NCBI GenBank assembly: GCA_023053545.1
Contig: JAKZAN010000001.1
Coordinates: forward strand, 9,320,565 to 9,384,564
From: Lepidurus packardi
Taxonomy: Eukaryota; Arthropoda; Branchiopoda; Notostraca; Triopsidae
Direction of reading: 5' to 3'
Length of the DNA stretch: 64,000 nt
Under the pieces are notes generated by a model. The model had not been told where the DNA came from. It did not search any database and saw only the letters and a list, made by a program, of their open reading frames with translations. The translations under genes were made by a program, and so were the position numbers. Numbering within the stretch: position 1 is the stretch's first letter; each line of letters starts with the position of its first letter. This document shows, in pieces, positions 10,623-23,826 of this stretch.

Positions 10623-11343
10623 ATGGCATACAAGTATTGCCTCGCTTTAACCTTTTTGGTAGCCGTTGCCTCTACGACTCCTATCGCTAGCAATGGTAAC
10701 CTTCAACTCCCTACTATTTGAGATTCTCAACTAACATTTGACTACAGGTAAGCAAGGCGAAGTAACTGCAGTATCGACTGCTGAATTTGCCTTCCAACCG
10801 GTCTCCAACTCTTGCATCCAGTTTACCATGGGAGGCCAAAACTTCCGCTGCCCATTCGGCCTCATTTTCGCGCCTCAGTTCCAGGTCTGTGTCCATCCCG
10901 ACACCGTCAACGTTCCCAATTGTTCAGCCCAAGAGCTTTTTAGCATCTCCTGTCCAAACCCAGCCAATCGCTTTTTTGGAAACTACGGCAGTGACTATGG
11001 AAACTACTACGGATATCAAAACCCCTCCATTACATACGCTACTGACTATGGCACCTTTCTCGATACTTACGACAATTATGGCTCTTACCCTTACGACGAG
11101 TACGTCATTGATATCTACTGGAAGCGCGATGGTAGCCTAAAGCCCGGATGTTGCCAGTACTACTTTATTTGCATGCCCAATGGTCAGCCTCGTCTGCAGG
11201 GATGTCCCAAAGGCCAAATTTTCAATACTCGCACCTACAAGTGCGATGATCCGTCCAAAGTAATGGAATGGTACGTTTCGAGATCTTTGCATATTAAGCG
11301 TTTATAAACTAATATTTCACCATTTTCTAGTGCTAGGAGTTAA
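10623..11343 (+). CDS. Secreted protein with two chitin-binding type-2 (peritrophin-A) domains
   Basis: Three exons, 10623-10695, 10748-11270 and 11331-11343, give 202 aa. The first exon encodes a signal peptide (MAYKYCLALTFLVAVAST). The first CBM14 domain spans about residues 40-80 with Cys at the positions C..RCPFG....QVC.....PNC; the second spans about 145-200 with CCQYYFIC, GCPKGQIFN and YKCDDP, closing with a Cys created at the exon 2/3 junction. Between them is a Tyr/Gly/Asn-rich linker (GNYGSDYGNYYGY). Such proteins bind chitin in the peritrophic matrix or cuticle. The last exon codes for only four residues plus the stop. The first intron acceptor is directly followed by GTAAGC, a perfect donor, so a longer intron or alternative use is possible. 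Confidence 0.85.
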
Positions 11344-11519
11344 ACATTCTAGCGCCCGTTGTTAAAGCTGCCTATACTTCTGCTTTGTCTTAGTGAACAC
11401 GGTTTCATTTAAATCATCACGTAGAAAGCCACTAGGTGGCAGGAGTATCATATTTTTAGTATTTATTCTCTTGCATGTTATTTATACGCATGGAGTGAAA
11501 ATATCCGAACTGAAACTTA

Positions 11520-11525
11520 AATAAA
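11520..11525 (+). terminator. Polyadenylation signal AATAAA of the chitin-binding gene
   Basis: AATAAA 177 bp after the stop codon at 11343. It ends 1 bp before the first start codon of the RBFA gene (11527), so the two transcription units must overlap or abut. Confidence 0.55.
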
Positions 11526-11526
11526 C

Positions 11527-12923
11527 ATGTTTGTTACGCAAATGAGACATTTATATGTGAGTATAACTGTGCTTAAACAAACTAATACGCAAGCCAGAGT
11601 TCTACAAAAGTTGTTGGCTGGTTCATCCAAGCCTAAGTAAGCATTTCTTAAATGTATCTTTTATTTACCCAGCATACCAAGCTTTTTTCATTAAAAAATA
11701 TTATACATAGATATATTAATGCGTTAAGGAACTTCAATTAACTAAAATTGATATATTATAGGAAATCCTTCTTTAAGCCCTCGAATTTGATTGAAGAATT
11801 TGAACACATGAAGGAAGGAAGAGTCAAGGGCAACGCCAAACTCACAGGTCGGCGACAAGCAATATTAAACAGCGTTTTCCTTGAACATATTACTGAAATG
11901 ATGGCATCTGGGCTTGAAGCTTATCAAGGGCTTCAAGGATTAGGCATCTCAATAACGCAGGTCTGTCACATGATTTTTAAACTTCCGTGGGTTTAAACTT
12001 CTAACGCCAACGTGACGCTATTAAACCGTTATTCAACGCCATTCTGGTTCACTCATTTTCTCCCATTAGGTAAAAGTGGCGACAGATCTCAGCGCGGTTT
12101 ACGTGTATTGGGTCTCTACGCAAACCCAAATCGATGATATTGAATGCAAATTGCAAAATGCCGCCAAACACTTGCGCCATGAATTGAGCCAATTGCGCCT
12201 CATCGGTCACGTACCGAAATTAGATTTCCTGAAAGGTATTCCCCAGCAGGGCGGCTTTATCTTTTCAGTGCCAAGTATTAATTGTTTGCAAAATAGATAA
12301 GTCACAATCGTTGGCCATGAATGTGGAAAGTTTACTTGCCAGAGCTGACTTTGGACCTCTCGACGATTCTCCGGATTCTGAAAAACCCCTGCAACCTTTC
12401 CTACCGCAAATACCTCAAGTATCCGTACCCTTAAATGTTGTGTAACATGGTTTCTTACAACCGCAAAATTCAGTTTCAGAAGTTTGAAGATCGTAGTAAG
12501 ACCGAATCGGAGACTACAATGCGCTCAGATGTCCTCGGAGTGGATCACGCAGCGATTATGAAAGAGATTAAGCAATCTATGGCTAAAAATCGGAAAGCAC
12601 AGCAAGCACTTCTATCTCCTGGCCTTACTGATACCCCTAACTCCGACTTAACGGAAGAGCGACGTGTGTGGGATGTGGGAAATGCCAGCGCAGCGATTGA
12701 GGCCCAGAAAATGGCGGCTTTGAGTCGGAAATTGGACTTCGAGCGTAAACTACGCAGACAACTTAAAAAGGACCAGCGAAGACAAGATAGGGACATGGAA
12801 GCCCTTATCTTGGATCCCATAGGCTCGACAACTCGCAAGACAGAGTCTGTGTGTGCGACACAGTCCCATCCTTATCCTTTAAATGACACAGAAGATTACA
12901 TGCCGAACGATAAACTTGTTTGA
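11527..12923 (+). CDS. RBFA: Mitochondrial ribosome-binding factor A
   Basis: Assists late maturation of the small mitoribosomal subunit. Five exons: 11527-11636, 11762-11960, 12070-12235, 12297-12418, 12474-12923, joined in frame to 348 aa (human RBFA 343). The short first exon (MFVTQMRHLYVS...) is basic and lacks acidic residues, as a mitochondrial presequence should. The RbfA KH-like fold covers about residues 75-165: RRQAILNSVFLEHITEMM, then KVATDLSAVYVYWV and LRHELSQLRLIGHVPKLDF, then DKSQSLAMNVESLL. The C-terminal part (LGVDHAAIMKEI) matches the conserved tail of animal RBFA. An in-frame ATG also occurs at 11542. Intron 4 is only 55 bp, and without it the frame meets a stop at 12443. 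Donor of intron 2 is GTCTGT, a weak one. Convergent with the SLC10 gene, 146 bp between stops. Confidence 0.9.
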
Positions 12924-13069
12924 GGCTTAAAAAGCGTAGCATTGTTTGTTTTTTCAACGTTAGATTTGCGTCGTCGTTTATATGGAACATCGATAAGAAA
13001 ATACGATACATTACCTACAAAACGTATCCTATAATGCTCCCTCCTTTTATATTTAATCAACAATAGAGA

Positions 13070-15031
13070 CTATGAACGAGGGTCATAAGTTGGGGAGTTG
13101 GGAACAAGGTGTGAAGAGCGTTGCGCCCATTGGAATTCGGGGGTGACAGGACCGCCATGGAAAACCGGCTCCGATCGAATTGTTGGCGTTTCTGGGAATC
13201 CTCCGTCACTTGGAGTTGTGCAAGTGGATGTACTCGAGAGTAATAACGGGCGGGTGGCTTGTCCGCCTCGCTTGCTATTCGAAAGGCTTAGGTCAACTCG
13301 CTTGTTGGTAATGGCATTCTTTTCTTCATCATTGGTTGTCATTTGATTCTTTTTCTTGCGGCGAAAGATGCAGTTATGCAAAGTTTTGCTTGCGAGCATA
13401 CCGTAGAGTGTGAAAGCCGTCATAAGCATCTGCGTAATGGGTGGTAAAGCTGCTAAATCAGAGTAAGGCTCCGGAATGCTCAGTTTGAGGATAAGATAGC
13501 CCAAATTGCCGTTCTGCAATGCCGTTTCGAGCGAAATGGCTATAATTTGCGGCCTGCTGAGTCTCATAATCCACGCAAAGAAGGCGCCGAAGAGGAATCC
13601 ACTCCAAGCCACACTCATACCTCCCACTGCGATGCCCCAATCCCATAAAGTGAAGATATGTTGTAAATTAAACACTCCCAACTGTCAAGAAAGAATGCAT
13701 TACTTCCTTTTTTTACTCCAGAAATCCAGTATGAATGAAATAGTAAAATAAAATAAAATGTTGTCGCTTTAAAACTGCATGGAATATAGGTGCAATAATT
13801 TTTTTTAAAAATAATAAATATAAAGCACGATAATCTTACCGTGAGCTGCCATATGATGATAAAAAGAGTGAAAGGTTTGATGAAAGTAAACGCGAGAAAT
13901 CGCGCTACTCGCGGGAAAAAGCGTTGGATGAGCAAACCGATCCCTAGGGGTATGGTGAGCAAGATGAGCGATTGAATAACTTTGTCGTAAGGCACGACAA
14001 TGGATTCGTAGCCGTCCAAGAAGTACCCTCCCAGCATCCAGATCCAAAAGGGCATCATACCTGCATAATTATTATTCCGATGATAACACTCTTCTCCCGA
14101 TCATATCAAGATGTAATTCATATATACCTAATGCTGCAACAGTTGAGATAAAAGTCATTGTAATGCTTAAATTCACATCTCCATTAAACAACAATGTCCA
14201 GAAATTGGAGCCTGTACCGCCCGGACAAACGCCTATGATGAAGAGACCCAATCGCAGCAAATTGTCTTCAAGGACCAGCCAAGCCATCCCAAATGCAAAC
14301 TGTGAATATTGTGTTCGTATTTGATAAGTAAAAGAAAGGAGAGATTGTAAGAGATGTTGAATTGGTACCAGAGGCATGAAGGTAAATTGGCTGATGAAGC
14401 CAACAACAGGACCAATGGGTTTGAATAAAGTCGCTTTGACAATGGAGAGGTCTAACCCGCAGCCCATGTTGATTGTATTAAGCATAACGCTTCCTAGTAG
14501 ACCGTAAGTGTAAAGCTTGTCTAGAAAACTGCTGCTTCGGATGACCGTTACCAAGTAGTCATCCAGAAGTAACAAAGGCAGGTCGTAGGTTTGATTGTTA
14601 GCCTCTACGTGATACGCCGATGAAGAGGGAACAATATCCTCCAAAAAGAAATCCAAATAGACAACACCCAATAGGGTGGCAGTGAGTTCAATCGTTTTAT
14701 TGGTGTCAACGTCCCAGATTTCGTCGCGGGTGAAGCTAAGTGAACTATTAGATAAACTGACTGTGAAATCGTTACTCAGTTTTATGCCCACTGTCACAAC
14801 TTCTGGCCAGTCTAAGTAACCCTCAGCTAAGTTATTGTAAGCCAAGTGCACATGCAAAGTCCGAGATTGACCGGTACCCACTTTTTCGGTTTTGTTAAAT
14901 GGAGTCACCGTTAATTGCCAAGGTGAACTTTCGATTGGAGAGAAAGTTGTCACACACCATGTTGGGGATATTAACAAGCAAGTAAACGTACATAGAGCGC
15001 AACTTAAAATGAAATTGGTCAGTCCGGGCAT
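13070..15031 (-). CDS. SLC10 family transporter (P3 protein / bile-acid:sodium symporter type)
   Basis: Multipass membrane protein of the BASS/SLC10 fold. Four exons on the minus strand: 15031-14369, 14299-14128, 14060-13840, 13681-13070, giving 555 aa. The start was set at the ATG of MPGLTNFILSCALCTF, which opens a signal peptide; upstream codons in frame lack an ATG. Residues about 25-175 form an extracellular domain rich in N-x-S/T sites, as in SLC10A3/P3. The transport core follows, with MGCGLDLSIVK, GFISQFTFMPL, CPGGTGSNFWTLLFNGDVNL, SITMTFISTVAALG and MMPFWIWMLG, close to family signatures. About 80 hydrophilic residues at the C-terminus, rich in Thr/Ser/Pro, follow the last helix. The sodium sites and the substrate cannot be read from this. 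Introns are 67-158 bp; the first stays open in frame. Confidence 0.88.
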
Positions 15032-15798
15032 ATTTTGCGTTATTGCAAAAAAATAAAGCGAATATGCCGCACACCGAGTCCAACTGATGTCTAAGGGTAC
15101 AGCTTCTTGTGTCAATAGTTTTATGTTCTGCGCCTTATCGCTTTATTTCGATTACGTAAGGTAAGCTGATTGCCTTCAAATCGTGCCCTTTTTTTAATAT
15201 AAGGTGGCGCCGGGGGTCGGTTGACCTTTCAATTTCTTTCCATGGATTTGAATTGGAGTGTGTTATAGAATTTTAATTTTCGCGAAATCATGCGTGTACA
15301 TAACAAAACCTTTATTTTCCTATATTGCAGATTATTGCACATGACACCCATCATAATTGTTCCCGGAATGTAAAAATGATATTTACAGTTAAACTATTTT
15401 TTTGTTTAGTATAGTGATTAAATAAAGGTGAATTCGATGAAAAAATATATTCTCTACAACTACACGTATGTTACTTGCATAATTTATTTTTTTCAGAGTT
15501 TTTTAAGTTATCTCCGATCAGCGAAAAAAATAATTGTTGACCACACTTCGATTTTGCCATGAAGTCTACGTCCAAGAAGGTGGGGCTTGTTTGGCCGTCC
15601 CAATCGCCCACTTTGTCTGCAGGTCGCTTAATCTTTCCCTTCCTAAGAGCCGCTTCAATCCATACTAATAAGCAGCACAGTTGGTTTACTTCTCAGAGCA
15701 GCATGTATGGCCGCGTTTTTTGTATCCGAAGCATGCATAGACGCTTACGCGATAAAAAGTGAAATAAAATCAATGAAATAAAAAGGAAACCCTTAAGT

Positions 15799-15845
15799 CT
15801 GGCCACAGTATAGAGGTTGAAAACCTTTATACTGTGGTCTGGCCT
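15799..15845. repeat. Hairpin (inverted repeat) at the head of a repeat cluster
   Basis: TGGCCACAGTATAGAGGTT and, after a short loop, AACCTTTATACTGTGG...GGCC form a nearly perfect stem of about 18 bp with one G:T-type change and a small insertion near the base. It lies immediately before the first unit of the diverged repeat at 15839. Confidence 0.6.
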
Positions 15846-16326
15846 TTCTGTCATTGAAGGGTCTTTCTCTGCACTGTTTGAACTATTTTTTAAATAGTTC
15901 GTGGTATCGGCATAGCGGTGAACAACTACTGTAAAGAAGAGTAGTATCACAGCTATCCAAGGGTAATTTTCCTGTATTTTTCAATGCTATTTCCGAGCAG
16001 CGAAAACATAAAATATGAAACCCTATATTTTTGCTTCTCACCGAAACAACGGGGAACAATTCAGTGCAAATAAGATACTATTTGAGCTATCTAATGGTAA
16101 TTTTTATATATTTGTTACTGTTGTCCTTGAGCAGCAAAAGAAAAATCAAACTGATGCCGTTTAGTTGGACTTCTCGGCCATTGAAGGGGGCTTTCGCAGC
16201 CACATTCGAAATTATATTTTAAGGAGTTTCTGATAACGAAATAGCGGTGAACATTTCGAGCAAATAATAGGGCATCAGAGTTATCTAATGGACTTGTATT
16301 TATAACTGTCTTCTCCGAGTAGCGTT
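15839..16326. repeat. Diverged direct repeats, unit about 160 bp, three copies
   Basis: Copy A (about 15839-16005) and copy C (about 16170-16326) share CATTGAAGGG, ATAGCGGTGAACA, a GCTATC/GTTATCTAATGG box and the end TCCGAGCAGCG / TCCGAGTAGCG. A middle copy B (about 16038-16138) has GGGGAACAATT, GAGCTATCTAATGG and TTGAGCAGC. The earlier stretch near 15510 ends in TCCGATCAGCGAAAA and may be a fourth partial copy. Identity is moderate, so the array is old. It has no coding potential that I recognise. Confidence 0.55.
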
Positions 16327-19300
16327 CAATGAAATTGAATTCTTTGTATTTAAATCAAAATTATGCCTTTCTTAATTTAAAGCATGTGGTCACTCGTTTT
16401 TCTATTTCTCCAGAGAATACGCTTTCTTGTCCTAAGAAGTGCTGGAAATCATGGAAAGTGTCGGGATCAATGCATTGCCTTGAAATTGAATTATAATGAC
16501 AATGATTGATAGCCTTGGATGCAATGCATTTAAAGTTTAAAGTCATTACATTTGCACTTTGGGGAATCACAGTCACGACTCGATAGAAAATTTCCTCTTT
16601 CTTTTCAGGAAAAATTAATTATTATTCAACCTAAAGCTAACCTTATGAATCTCAAAGTTAATTAACGTTGGAAGATTTTGAAAACCAGTTTGTAAAGAAC
16701 TTTGCGTAATAATGTATAAAAAAGATATCTTGAACGATATGATTTGGGCACCGCAATTGATATGACGTTCTTAACATGATGCTGTGACAATGACAACTTC
16801 TGGTATGATATCTGTTCGTGACAACTCTGACTGTTGTACTTTTCCAACAATAATGTTCTTATTTCTTGTAAGCGTCCAGAGCCCAGCTTTGATCTCTAGC
16901 AAGGTAAAATAACCAGACTGAAACCGAGTGTGCGATTCAGAAATAGAGGTTCCAAGTCAGGTTCTAACACGCACCTTTTTTGTTATTTGGAGCTGTCAGT
17001 AAATAAGAGTTACAATAATATTTATACGTACAAGCTTAAGATAATTCAAGGTTTTAAATACAAGTGAAGTAATTTACAAGTTCAGTTCACATTGGCATGC
17101 CTCTGGTTAATTCAAGTAGATTAGCACACCGCTTATTATTTAACCAATTTTCAACCAGTTACGGGGATTATAGCAACCGGGACTGGAATGACTTCTGAAT
17201 TTTCTGAATTGAACGACTTCTGAACGATTACCTTTATGACTTCTGAATTTTCTTACACCATAGGAAATCTGGATACTTTGCCCCTCAAAAAGACAATTTT
17301 TAAAGTGCTTTAACCCAAAAACCATCTGTCCGATTTTCTTAGTTTTCCCAGTTTAACTAACTCAAAAAATCACGGATTTTTTTGCATCATTCATGCCCGT
17401 CAGACAATTATGAAACATATCACCAACCCCCATACTTATACCTTATTACCTCAATTTCGTGAAGTTTCGTAAGGAGAAATTGGTCCCAACGGTGCGAACG
17501 GGTTTGAAAGGATGTCGAGGAATTCCCCGTGCTGTTAACAACCGATACATCAAAACAACTTTTGCATTCTTCCAAGTGGTCAGATTTTTTTCCGAAAATT
17601 TTTACATCTTAACTTAGTTTAAAAAATAAGTAATTTCCTTTACTAATTCTTACAAACTCAAAACGTTTAGGTTTTATAACATTATGTCAAGAAAGTATAT
17701 ACTGTTTAGCTTCCTTGTTAACGTATGGATTTGTTTGCTCCTTAGTTTTTGGTTCTTGAAGCTTTGCCAAGGAGAACGGCTTCCTTGGAACTGTCCCAAT
17801 AATGATATTTAAACTGACTTTGAAGACAATGAAACTGTGAAACTAAAAATGGCGACAATGCCATTCTTATGTTCAGAGTGGACAAGAATGAAGGCATTCA
17901 TCATAGTTGCTTGGCAACCGCAGTCTTTCAGTTAATGAGAAAGGTTCAAAGAAGGGAAAATAATTTTACTGTAGTTGTAAAGATAATGTAGTCTCCGTTT
18001 CATAAAAGGTGAAAAAAAGTATATTTAAACTTTAAAGGCACTGGGGTTGCCTGCGTTCTAAAGGATTTTCTTAATAATAGAAATGTTACTAATAATGTAC
18101 CATTATGAGAGGGACACATTTTCCTGATAATTAAAGTACCTTAAATTACATCTAGTTCCTGAAAATTTATTTTCATTTATTTTTAATGCTGTACATGTAA
18201 GTTTTGGGCAGCTTTATTACAGTTCAGCGAGAACGCAAGAATTTCTTACGAACAGTGCCATAATTGGACATGTTTCTGTAAGTTTGTTCAAGATATCATA
18301 TTTAATTGTAAAACTGCCACACTTCCTTCACGTCATACGATGGGATTTTCTTGTTGCTTTGTTTACTACTACTTGATCAATTAATTACGTAAGAGAAACT
18401 TCCCATTGATTAGAAAAGTCAGCGATCAGCCACGATAAACACATTGTTTACGATCGCTGTCTTAAATGTAGCTTCCATGATTATCGTTCCCCGATATTGC
18501 TGATACGATTGTCTACCCACATTATGCTTTTCACGTCACCAATACATATATCTTATATATACATATATCTTACATATATCTATATATCTTATATCGTTCG
18601 GATAGTAACTCCCCTCATACCACGTAACGATCGATGGACGGAATTGCAACCAGCCCAAGTGCAGAAATATGGGCATTATTACTTCCTTCCAGGATTAAAA
18701 GAAACTGTATTTCATCTTTTATTACTCACATAAATATGAGAGTCCGGCCCATGCATAAGAAATAAAGTAGAACCGAAAGACGCAAAGGACACCATGGAAC
18801 ACGTGCTAAGAGGTTCCTTCCGTGGATACCGAAGGAAAACAGCGTGAAGAGCTATTCCAAGCATGTTGTGACGTCAGACGACGTCTGCGACGCCCCTTAA
18901 ACTCGACGCCGGGGAGCCCACTGGATGAGGCCTGGTTCTCTCACTCTTTCCACAGTTGTTCCTAGTGAGGGGCTTTGACCGTAACCCAAAATTATAGCAG
19001 GCACCCCTCAAGTTCTAGAGAATCCTTTCTGCGTATGCAGCAGATCCTTTTTGGCGCAAAAGAAATCCATATATCCGAGTTACGACCTGTTGTCACAAAA
19101 AGTGAAGAGGACAAAAATGGTGAGCTGTTATGCCGACCATTTTTTCTATTTTGGTTAACAATGTGGGGTGACCAGGGCGTGAAATCGATCGCGATTGAAC
19201 ACGTAAGCGTGGCTTTGCAGTGCCTCTGCCAGAGAAAATGGCGGGAGCCAAACAGTGTCGACTGATGAGGCCTCGATTCAGGCATCATGTACCATCTTTG

Positions 19301-19462
19301 AACGGGGAAATTAGTATTGATAATAATACTGTCCAGTCACAGCTATTGTAGCAAGCCAGGATTCCGCCATGTATAGCGCGGAGAGAAGCTAAGGAGAAGA
19401 AGTAGATTGGGAATAGAAAGGGTGGAAGAGAAGAGGGAGCAGAGCAAGGACTACGAGAGTGG

Positions 19463-22400
19463 ATGGCGTCGTCGATGTCGAAAAGTAGTGCTGGAATAGA
19501 AGGCCTGGGTCATGCATCGTCGTTGTCTTCCTCCCCTGCGTCCTCTTCCGCGTCGATGGCCGTCCAACCACTGCAACAACAACCGCAGCAACTTCGACCA
19601 TGGGAATCCTATCACCTGGAAATCAAGACCAAAAGTATCGAGCAAACGCTCATTCCGTTGGTCAGTCAGGTACATATACATGTGATGGACTAGTTCTTGT
19701 ATACCTTTTTGTCCGTAATATCAATTTCCTTTAAACTCCGTCAAGCTTCACTGGCGCTGTGCCAGTTTGGCCCTAGAGAGGGTTCCAGGGGAAAGTATCG
19801 ATTCTTTAGGATAATACACTTCGCGTTAAAAGTGAGCAAGGGAGAAAGGGAAGTGAAAAAAGGAGACTGCATTACCTGTGCTACTGTCTGTGTGGCCAAT
19901 TAATAGGATTCAATCCTAGTGGACTTTGATTATCATTAATACTGGATCCGATATAGTGTGCCAACTGCACCTGTTTGGGAAGAAACGGTTTATTTTGAGA
20001 ACCAGAAGGGGATGAATTGTGAAAAAACCTAGTATAAAAAGGCTCCGATTTTTATTAAGATGGTTAGGATCTATTTTTTTTTTCAACACAGAAGTCTTCA
20101 GAATAATCTTCTCGGGTAATGAATATACCTCAATGTGCCTCATTTTATTCTTGTGGATGAAATCCAAACTGAAATGGGAGACAACTTAAACAAATATAAA
20201 AAGAAGAAGAGAGTTGGAAGGGTCGGGGCACACTGGCTAACACGAGGTCTTTTTATAGTTCAGCTCCTTACTTTAATTAAACACAAAGCAGATCCTGTGA
20301 GTGTGTAGCCCTTTTTTCAAGTGGCAAGGTTTCCAATGTCGAGCCGGGGAAGGCCATGTGTTCTTTTTACAAATAGGCTACTCTAGAAGACGTAATTGAG
20401 TTATATAAAGGATCGTTCTGTTAGTCTTTCTCAGGCTCATATAAAAATAAATATACCACATGGTTCATTTTTCTTATTCTTAGAAAAAAAGAAGAAAGAA
20501 TATATAAAATGTCTACACTTCTGAATTTCAGTAGCACAACGCTAGATGGCGAAACTGACCGTATCCGTAGGGTATAATAGAATCCTACCCCGTTTCTTAG
20601 CGCGTCACTTAATGAAATGATACCAATGTAAACAGTTCTATATTGCCTCTGGTGTATTTGTTCTGCTCAGGATATATTAGTTTGGGTCATAATCATTACT
20701 GGCGCTGTTGGCAAGATTCTTGTTGGGGAAAAGATTATTACAAGTGGAACATCAAAGATTACCCAACTGTTTTCCTCTTTTCTTCTTCAGACATTCAAGG
20801 GGCTCCAAATGGATAGATGGGAAATTGTAGCTCTTGTATAAACTAGTAAAGGAAGCGCTGTTATTCTTTCTCCTTCCGGGACAACCAAGGTCATAAATCA
20901 GCTCACGAAGATGACAAACAGCCCCCTGATACTCCACTAAGGTTTTACCCTTCCGAAGGAAAAAAATAAGAGGTTCGACATAGTGACAGGCACTTTTCTA
21001 AATCACGACCCGTCGTGTGATGCGGTCCATAGTATCCCTAAATTGACAAGGTTTAGGAAAAAGTATTCAGTGAAGAGAACCCACAACCGAAAGGATCTTT
21101 CCGTGTGTTTCTTTTCTTTTCGTTTTGTCCCGCCTCTTCTTTTTCCTTTTCGTGTCTGTTTCTGGCGCTGACAATGCAATCAACATGTTGACACCTTGTG
21201 ACAGGAACAACCGGCTTTTTAAAAAAATAAAGTCTCGAAAATTGCCACTTGGGTTGCAATGAGCATTTCCATACAAGCATGCAAAAGCTTGTTTGAATTT
21301 CACTGTGGCCCCAACCAATACACGGAAGAAAAAGAGAAGACCTTTTTCTCCGCTTTGGAGATTGAGTTTTAGCTTTTAGGAGCCCCGCGTAGATGCAGGG
21401 CTCTATTGATCAGCCCAGGCTTTCAGAGCGCCCCGCGGCGAGGGTGGGTACGGTTTAGCCTGCGGCACCGAAATGGGCGGAGTTTCACGAAACCGAGTCT
21501 ACATTAACAGTTTCTGCCAGCAAGTGAGAAAAAAGTTTTACTACTCAATTTTCTTGATCGAGATTCGTGTGTAAGCCCCGTTCCGACGTGTTGCTTTTGG
21601 AAAGTAAGGTTTAATTTACTTGGTTTGCGTGTTAGCCGGTATGTTTTGTGTTGAACCGGTGACCCTACATGACGACTCTCATTGGTCCAAGTTGACCTGC
21701 CTCTTTAGACTCTAGAGCGACGCCGCGTGTAAGACCTCGATAGGGTTCTTATAGTTCAAGAAGAGATCCAGTCCAACTTTGGCTTCCAGTTCGGCCGGTA
21801 CTGTCGTCCTTTTCTCTAGAATTTCCTTTTCCTTTTCAAGTTTTAGTGCAAAAAGGTCAATTATTATAGTGATTTGCCGCTTTCCATTAAACGACCGTCT
21901 TTATCTAAATTCTGCCTACTGTGGATCCCCACACGGTGCTAGTGTTGTTTCTGGCCGATGCGTCAAAATTACTAGTTCACAGAATTAATGCATAAAACGA
22001 AACTTGTTATCGGACTCTGTCTTACGAAATCTTCATGTCGCAGCGTCTGGTAAGTCCTATACTAGGTGGAGATCCTAACTACAAGTGTATGGAGGAATCT
22101 CTTGAAGAAACTTTTTTAAACAAAATAAGAAAAGTAACATGGAATCAATCCCGAGTCATGATTACCCTTGGCACTTTTCCCAACCTAAGAAACAAGGGTT
22201 TAATTACAGCAGCAGCATCCTTCTCATCTCCCTTGGGTTAGGCTTGTCTCATCCCTCACTGCAACAATAGGGCGTGGCTTCCTTCCGTCATGGAATTAGC
22301 TGCCACTAAGGTGTAACCATAAAGGGGGCGGGTCACGTTCTATGACTTAGGGACTCTTGGTTATGTCGTTACGCTACATCCGAGTAGTTTCCTTTTCCTC

Positions 22401-23789
22401 CGCAGCTTCTCTCAAGTTCTATTAGGTCTTTCTTTTTTCCCCATGATTACATAGAAAGGACTTACAATTAATTCTCCGAGGTTGTGACAACTCACGAGCC
22501 GTAAGTAGTATCTCTACATACACACAAGCGAACGTGGGTATTGATCGACGCCTTTGCTTTCGCCTTGGCCCAACCAACACCCGCTTACTCCCTACCTCCC
22601 ACTCACACACATACTCACTCTCTTGCTTAGCTCGCTCTTTTCCTCCTCCTCTTTGTACTCCGCAATCCTCGGCTCAAAAGGCCTATATATTTTCTCTCCC
22701 AACAACGCTCTTAATAATCTTGGATTTCTATTGTGCATAGTTTCTCCCTCAATAGGGTCTTCCGGGCTTAAAAAAAATCTGCCCTCATTTAGACTCCTCT
22801 TCTTTTTCTTAGTAAGAAAGTCATCCATCTAATGCTTGGTGTAAATAGTCTTCTTTACTTGAATTGATTTTCTTTTAGTTTATCTTATTATCTCGTTAAA
22901 GTCTGTATATGACGCAGTCTTAATTAAACACATAATTTATGCGCTAAGTTGAAATGCCGACATAATCTTTTCCGTAATTTAGATTACAACTTTGGTGAAC
23001 GCTACTACACGAGGAGGCGGGGCTAAAGGCGGAGCTATGGCCGGGCCGGGGAGTGCTTTCAGAGGAGAACGAGCTCGTCGAGCGTTGAGTCGCGTGGGGC
23101 GTGCCGTGCAAGCCGCGGTGGAACGGTTTGTCTTGGTGGGTGAGACAATTGCTGACGATAATCCCGACATCAAATTGGATATGTACGAGGCTTGCCGAGA
23201 GGCCCGAGCAGCAGGTGAAGCTTTTCTTTGATTTCTTTTATCTTTTCCGTCTTTTCTTTTTCCTTTTGGTTGGTTGGTGGTAATATAGGCTTAGAATTAG
23301 GAAGGCTTCTTTTCTTACAGCTTGCCTAAGTCTATTTTTAAAAGAAGCCTGATGAGTTATATTGAGTAGCTTAACAAAAAATGACTCTAGGAATCAGGAC
23401 ACTCATTGAGTTTTTGTTAAGGTGGCGCAATCGAGAAGTTGTGCGACATGCAAGGTGACGATGTATCAGGAGAGCGAACAGGAATGGTGCGAGCAGCGAG
23501 GTGTTTGTTGGCTGCTGTCACGCAAGTTCTGCTCCTGGCTGACACAGTGGTTGTGAAACAGTTGCTCTTAGCCAAAGATAAAGTGTCCTCCAGCTTGACA
23601 CGCTTAGAAAGCGTCAATAACTTTACCGAGTTCGTGAAAGCGTTCAGCCATTTTGGCTCCGAGATGGTAGAACTTGCCCACCTTACCGGCGACCGCCAAA
23701 ACGATCTCAAAGATGAGCGTAGACGCTCACAGATGGCTGCAGCACGGGCGGTACTGGAACGATCCACCTTGATGCTACTGACCGCTTCC

Positions 23790-23826
<37 letters not shown>

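Larger units (their letters stand above)
15032..19462. other. 4.4 kb intergenic between divergent SLC10 and alpha-catulin genes
   Basis: AT-rich DNA with the promoters of both divergent genes. It holds the diverged repeats at 15839-16326 with a hairpin beside them, and an AT-rich tract of TATATCT-like units at about 18541-18595. Between 18780 and 19460 the composition rises in G+C with a TGACGTCA-type (CRE-like) palindrome at about 18870, which may belong to the alpha-catulin promoter or 5' UTR. No coding exon was recognised. Confidence 0.4.

Noticed and set aside
12443-12445. In-frame stop that would end RBFA after exon 4.
   Set aside because: A 55-bp intron with GT..AG ends removes it and the downstream frame continues with the conserved RBFA C-terminal motif.
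15032-15115. Upstream extension of the SLC10 frame by 28 codons.
   Set aside because: It opens with TTG, has no ATG, and the downstream ATG directly begins a signal peptide.
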